A stretch of 64,000 nucleotides of DNA from Atrina japonica. Taxonomy: Eukaryota > Mollusca > Bivalvia > Pterioida > Pinnidae. Positions 59,070-64,000 of this stretch are shown here, in pieces (position 1 is the first letter of the stretch; each line of letters begins with the position of its first letter). The notes under the pieces are model-generated. The model worked only from the letters and a program-made list of their open reading frames with translations, was not told the origin of the DNA and searched no databases. A program made the position numbers and the translations under genes. Location: positions 1,513,001 to 1,577,000 of the forward strand of contig BROG01000046.1 in NCBI GenBank assembly GCA_030159075.1, in the 5' to 3' direction.

Positions 59070-59611
59070 TGCCCAACTTAAATATCATTTCTGGGACGAT
59101 AATAATAATGAAACAAATGAGTTTAAAAGAAATGTAAAGAACATAGTGTGCATTTAAAGTGACATTCAATGTAGTATTGATACAAACCATGCTATTTGTT
59201 CGTGATTTAGTTTACTTCGTTTATCAGAAGGTACATTGACACATCAAGCTTTGATTTCTCTATTTGATCAATAAGAAGATTAAACATTTCAACATTACAT
59301 TTTCAGTCACATTACTAATCTAATAATTCAAAGGAACGATAGTAATGCTTTTATCACAGAAATATCATAACCTCCCTAATGTTGTCACGAGGAAATCTCA
59401 ACAACCAAGAGAACAATTTGCACGATGATATATACAGTCGCTACGAGCTATATTAAAATCGAAGTGAATTGTTCATTCAAATAAATAGGGGTTTCAAAAT
59501 TACAGGGATGAACTAGATGAATTGGGAAATTAAAATAATTTCAGATGAAGCGAGATTTCGCTGTAATAAGGTTCAAAATTAGTGTGATCGACTGTAAATT
59601 TTACAAGTTAC

Positions 59612-59675
<64 letters not shown>

Positions 59676-59832
59676 GTATGTATGTATGTATGTATGTATG
59701 TATGTATGTATGTATGTATGTATGTATGTATGTATGTATGCATGTTTGCATGTATGTATGTATGTATGTATGTATGTATGTATGTATGTATGTATGTATG
59801 TATGTATGTATGTATGTATGTATGTATGTATG
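59612..59832. repeat. Compound microsatellite (CT)n-(TATG)n
   Basis: About 60 bp of CT followed by about 160 bp of TATG with one CATGTTTGCATG interruption. Tyr-Val-Cys-Met and Ile-His-Thr frames are artefacts. Confidence 0.98.
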
Positions 59833-59999
59833 CCATGCAAGAGAACCACAGACCCATTGGAAATCAGAAGTGGGATCTGATGACATTGAGGGACCAAAAC
59901 CTCAGCTGTATATGACTTTAAAATCATTAAAATAACATTATCATTTTTTATTTGTGTCTCCAATTTGGACACATGTGGTAATAAAGAAATGCAGTACAT

Positions 60000-60250
60000 A
60001 AGATATGGAATGTCCCTGGATACATCCCAGCACTGAAACGTACCTAAGACATTAAAGGGATTGTTCCTTTGTCAAGCGCTCGGCATAGGCTGTGAACGTC
60101 AGGGTAGTTGTAGCACGTGAATGAAACCCTCACTGCATTGGCGTCAGTCCATAGCACGGGTCAAAATGTGTGGTACTTCAACTAAAGCTGGTCATGGCCA
60201 TATGAATGATGATTTCTTGGCGGGATGTGAAACAGCGATAAATTAAATCA
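60000..60250 (+). mobile_element. Diverged SINE family A body
   Basis: GGAATGTCCC, GCGCTCGGCATAGGC, AAACCCTCACTGCATTGGC, GGTCAAAATGTGTGGTACTT, CATGGCCATATGAATGATG and GGCGGGATGTGAAACAGCG match the family A body and 3' end in order. No recognisable tRNA-like head. Confidence 0.55.
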
Positions 60251-60589
60251 GATCTATCTGTTTACATTTTGACCTTACTATATATAGCAAACTATGAAAG
60301 AACAATAATATAATGCAGAAATATTCACAGAAATGAAATAAATCATCTTCATACATTGAATGGTTTATACCCGTTTTAATGTCAGTTTAAATGAGATTAA
60401 ATGTCAAACATTTGTAATAGCCATTGTACAAGATAGTGTTCTCATGCAAGTTTGGCAAAGATAGACAATTTGATACTTAAATTGCTTATTTTGGATAGAC
60501 TTGTTATTTAAATTCTCCTATTAACTGTAACGTGTATATTTTTATAAGGTCTGAACTATCTACCAATCGCATTAGAATAACATTCTTAA

Positions 60590-60965
60590 CCGTGATAATT
60601 CACCGCTGAAAGGTAATCATAAAATATCAATACACAATACCACTCGGTGATAGTACCCAACTGCAATACTGTTATGTGTTGACCATTATTAAGAGTAGAC
60701 TGTTCAGGAAAAATGTTGCAATTTATGGAAATAACATAAAAAATCTTTATTTAGTTTTGTACATTGTCTTTGATAATTCACCGCTGAAAGGTAAACATAA
60801 AATATCAATACACAATACCAACTCGGTGATATAGTGATTACTTTTGTACCCAACTGCAATACTGTTATATGTAGACCATTATTAATAGTCTACTGTTCAG
60901 GAAAAAAGTTGCAATTTATGGAAATAACATAAAAAGTATTTATTTTGTTTTATACGATGTCTTCC
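60590..60965. repeat. Tandem duplication, about 182-bp unit, two copies
   Basis: GATAATTCACCGCTGAAAGG, TAAAATATCAATACACAATA and TTGCAATTTATGGAAATAAC occur twice in order. Copy 2 has an insertion of about 20 bp (GATTACTTTTGTA). Copies are about 93 percent identical by eye, suggesting a fairly recent event. Confidence 0.9.
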
Positions 60966-61330
60966 TGTTTCTTATTCTAGCTTCATTCAATGGTTTTGTG
61001 TAAAACATATAATGTTGCTTTTCTCTTTTGTTATAAGTTACATATCGGAAGAAAATTGACGATTTATCCATTCATAAATATTTATTTAGATTTATTCAAC
61101 CATTACCTTGTGGGTTTATTCTTAATCAAAGGATATGTTTATAATTTAACGCTCTCAGTATATAAGCACCATGGTGTGAAAACAAATCCCAAATAAAACA
61201 GTCTAAATATAGTTAAAATCAGTCTGCCATGTTTCAATATTGTAACGAATAGCAAAATAATTGAGAAAATCATATTGATAGATTTTAAAATCATGTAATC
61301 ACAAATAACAACAAAAAGTTACCAATCGGT

Positions 61331-62227
61331 TCAAACAAGAGTTTTGTTGCGGTAGAGAGTTGATTTTTCCTTTTTTGACACCAGTGCAGGTTGTGTCGGT
61401 TTTATATACTGTATAGGAGGCATGTGATTTCCCATGAGAACATCCGTAGACTGACGCCATATTTTCTGAGGTTTCGAAGAAGGCCGTATAGGCATTCGAA
61501 AATATCTCGCACTTACAGTCTTTCCAGGTGAAATACTCTCTGGAAATAATTTACTATGTTCTTTTTGAAATGTTAATTTCGATTTTTGTCTAGGAGAATT
61601 GTTTGAAGGAAAACTCCCCAAATGCGGTAGTTCTAGTTTGTCCTTGCTTGTTGTGTTTGTGTGGTGAAAGGACAAGCCTCGTCTTAGTTTTGATTTCCGT
61701 ACACTTGGTATACCCTTAATTTCTCTCGGTGTTTTGATTAATTCGTTCAATTGAGTCATAATCTTTGAATCACTTACATTTACAGGTTTTCCGTTATTTT
61801 CTTCGCTTTTGGCAACTTGTAGTTTCTTTTTTGTTGCCACATACGCACTCAAACGTTCATTAAAACGTTTGTCTTTGAATGATGGAGATGCTATATCAGA
61901 TGACCCAAGCGTTAATCTGACAACATTAACTGATGACAAATCATCCTTTTCGTCATCAGGTGAACGGTTCGAACGACTTGATATGTCTCCCTTTTCATCT
62001 GGTTCACTTCGATTATCCTCGTCCTTTGACAGAAAATAGGATGGTTTACGGTGAATAAACAAATGACGGTCCTGCAGGACTTGGTCACTGAATTTGAACA
62101 CATTTTCCAGAGAAAATACTGGCGATGGAGGTGGCACAGACAAGTGATTTACGTCCGCTCGAGGTAAATAAACATTGATTAATCCACTGTTCTTTCCATA
62201 GCTAAACTCGTCTGATTCGTTTTCCAT
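61331..62227 (-). CDS. Orphan ~298-aa Ser/Lys-rich protein, possibly longer at the N-terminus
   Basis: Not recognised. The open frame runs back from the TGA at 61331 to a stop at 62353-62351, but the only good in-frame start is ATG 62227 (A at -3, G at +4). The 36 codons above it read plausibly as protein (PQYEPWSALTDESLNIYEII), so an upstream exon joining near 62344 (CAG at the border, weak pyrimidine tract) is possible. From ATG 62227 the protein is 298 aa, hydrophilic and disordered-looking. Residues 67-98 are an acidic/Ser/Arg segment, 170-186 are basic (SVRKSKLRRGLSF), and there are several SP/TP sites (34-35, 89-90, 114-115, 166-167, 232-234). There is no signal peptide or membrane span. 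Possible minus-strand AATAAA motifs lie at 61086-61081 and 61096-61091, about 240 bp past the stop. It lies 5.7 kb from the other orphan ORF on the same strand with a similar style, but I see no convincing sequence similarity between them. Confidence 0.6.
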   Translation of the reverse strand: MENESDEFSYGKNSGLINVYLPRADVNHLSVPPPSPVFSLENVFKFSDQVLQDRHLFIHRKPSYFLSKDEDNRSEPDEKGDISSRSNRSPDDEKDDLSSVNVVRLTLGSSDIASPSFKDKRFNERLSAYVATKKKLQVAKSEENNGKPVNVSDSKIMTQLNELIKTPREIKGIPSVRKSKLRRGLSFHHTNTTSKDKLELPHLGSFPSNNSPRQKSKLTFQKEHSKLFPESISPGKTVSARYFRMPIRPSSKPQKIWRQSTDVLMGNHMPPIQYIKPTQPALVSKKEKSTLYRNKTLV

Positions 62228-62335
62228 ATTGTTATGATTATTCCTACTCGAGATTATTTCATAGATGTTCAAGGATTCATCTGTCAAAGCAGACCAAGGT
62301 TCATATTGAGGATATTTTTTGATTAACAAAAACAC

Positions 62336-63449
62336 AAACGCAATCTGTCCTCAACATGCACAAACCCCACAAGCTCTGCAAGATCATATGTCGACACTAT
62401 TATTTATTCCAAGTGTATAAACAAAACGTCTTTATTCACATGGTATGTCACTTCTTAACTATACCGTATCTTGTCCTGAATTACATTGCTTTTCATGTTT
62501 AAATTCCTCTATGAGATGGCGATTTTTAAATCAACTTTAAACAGAACGTTACAACCAGCGCTGACCCATACAAAGTATTTTTGAAAAACCCTCAACATGT
62601 AATAGTATTGAGGACTCCAAAGATGTTTTTGTTAGTGGTGTATGCTGTTAATGGATCCATTTTACCTACACAAAAGAGCTCTAAATCTACATTTGTATAG
62701 AAGTAACCTTGGTACAATTAAAGGTCTCCCGTCATAAACTATATACGTAGATAAAACAACTTGCAATATGGATGACTACATTTACATAGATATATGAAAG
62801 ATAAGCCCCGTGAAATGCGACATTCTTCCATTGTCTGACATCGATTATCCGGCGTATAAAAAACATCTGATATATCTAGAAATTGTTCTGTATTTTAAAT
62901 CTAAACTTATTAAAACAGTTGATCACTTATCGATTCTTTTTAGTTAAATCATATTTAGCGTGTGAACCCATTGATAGTTTTGCCATGCTGACAAACAAAC
63001 AAAATCAGAACTAATTACAGGTAAAGTTTTTAAGTTGTTTTACAAACTGGGGTAAACGTTTGTAAATAGGTTCTCTAAATTTCAATGTTTGTCATAAGTT
63101 AGAACATTGAGCGACTCAATTTCTTTATTAACTGTCTTGTTTAAATTTGTCCTAACTTGTTAAGCATAAAAAATAGAATAAAGTATCCCAAATTAATAAA
63201 CAATTATTTGAACATATATGTTTATATCACATTTAGATTTGGCCTGCCATCAGATCTCGGGATTGCTGTGTCCAACATTCCATTTGTTTGAAATATCAAA
63301 ATATTAAAGAGTACCGGTAGAATAATTAGAAATGATGCGTCACATGGCACTTAATTAAGATTAACCTCCACACAGTATTATTTTATTAACCCCTTGTTTG
63401 CTAATATATAAAACACTAAAACATTTTTAAAAAGTACCGATAGTAACAT
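62336..63449. other. Upstream region of the second orphan ORF
   Basis: AT-rich, no clear exon, repeat or promoter. If the 61331-62227 ORF has an upstream exon it should lie here or beyond 64000. No candidate with good splice sites and coding character was found. Confidence 0.4.
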
Positions 63450-63545
63450 TGTGTACATATTTTGGACGATTTAATTTTGGCCATTTTCATAGGATGGCCA
63501 AATTGGCCAAAATTAAACAATGGCCAAAATATACCAATTTTCGGA
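63450..63545. mobile_element. Fragment of the 42509 MITE family
   Basis: ATTTTGGCCATTTTCATAGG and ATGGCCAAATTGGCC, then AATTAAACAATGGCC and AAAATATACCAATTT, match the right third of 42509-42953. Confidence 0.7.
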
Positions 63546-63591
63546 TATCAATAACTCATTCCGTATTCTATCTTGAATATTTTCTATTTTG

Positions 63592-63838
63592 AATGGTGCT
63601 TTACGCCAAACTCAACAATTTTTCATTTATATGGAGGCGGCCAGTTTTTATTGGTGGAGGACAGAACCCGGTTACAATGTACCCGGAAATAGACCACCGG
63701 CCTTCCGCAAGTAAACCAGCAAACATTCTCACAAAAATAAGCTTTTGTTCCAGCGGGATTCGAACATGAGCTGACCTGCAGTGAGAAAATTCATGGTTCA
63801 AAGTGCAATACTTTAACCACTTGGCCACGGAGGTCCCA
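63592..63838 (-). mobile_element. SINE family B, near full length
   Basis: Minus strand: GGACCTCCGTGGCCAAGTGG (tRNA-like head), GTTCGAATCCCGCTGGAAC (B box), body GTTTACTTGCGGAAGGCC, AACCGGGTTCTGTCCTCCAC, 3' part GAGTTTGGCGTAAAGCACC. Well preserved and collinear with 45117-45367. Confidence 0.85.
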
Positions 63839-64000
63839 GTATTATATGTAAGCTTGTCCAGATTTGTATCAATAACCCCAAGAATGAAAGAAACGTATAA
63901 ATAGGAAATGTATTATTTCGTCAGCATTAAATGAATTATAAATTATCAATATTAGTGAAGTTGTTGGGCGGTGTCATATAGAAAAACCTATCGCATAGAG

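Noticed and set aside
59601..59999. 132-codon minus-strand ORF of Ile-His-Thr and Arg-Glu repeats
   Set aside because: Purely a translation of the (TATG)n and (CT)n microsatellites.

Overview
The window looks like nuclear DNA of an invertebrate animal, most likely a bivalve mollusc. It is AT-rich, has many short exons separated by introns of several hundred bases to a few kilobases, and carries many tRNA-derived SINEs, short inverted-repeat transposons (MITEs), minisatellites and very long (TA)n, (CT)n and (TATG)n tracts. The taxon is inferred from protein similarity and repeat style. I saw no bacterial genes, no CRISPR array and no intact viral or retroelement genes.

Left part, 2724-25939, minus strand: the first 23 coding exons (1079 codons, all splice phases consistent) of SMG1, the PI3K-like kinase of nonsense-mediated mRNA decay. 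The kinase domain lies beyond the left edge. Its introns hold a roughly 610-bp tandem repeat (185-2070, beyond the last visible exon), a 25-copy 104-bp satellite (8698-11195), SINEs and several MITEs.

Centre, 26217-46672, plus strand: a complete 15-exon NOL11 gene (625 codons plus stop), a nucleolar factor for rRNA transcription and small-subunit processing. SMG1 and NOL11 are head to head with only 277 bp between start codons, so they probably share a bidirectional promoter. One gene serves mRNA surveillance and the other ribosome production. The NOL11 introns are rich in minisatellites, including an array of tRNA-like A-box/B-box modules.

Right part, 46.7-64 kb: gene-poor. It holds two unrecognised minus-strand ORFs without visible introns (54520-55641, 373 aa; 61331-62227, about 298 aa). 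Both encode basic, Ser/Lys-rich, probably disordered proteins. The rest is SINEs, MITE pairs, minisatellites and long microsatellites.

The least explained items are the two orphan ORFs, the tRNA-module array in NOL11 intron 8, the two-variant satellite in SMG1 intron 15, and several new-looking MITE families present here in two or more copies. No clearly new multi-gene system is visible. All similarity statements rest on recognition by eye, not on database searches.
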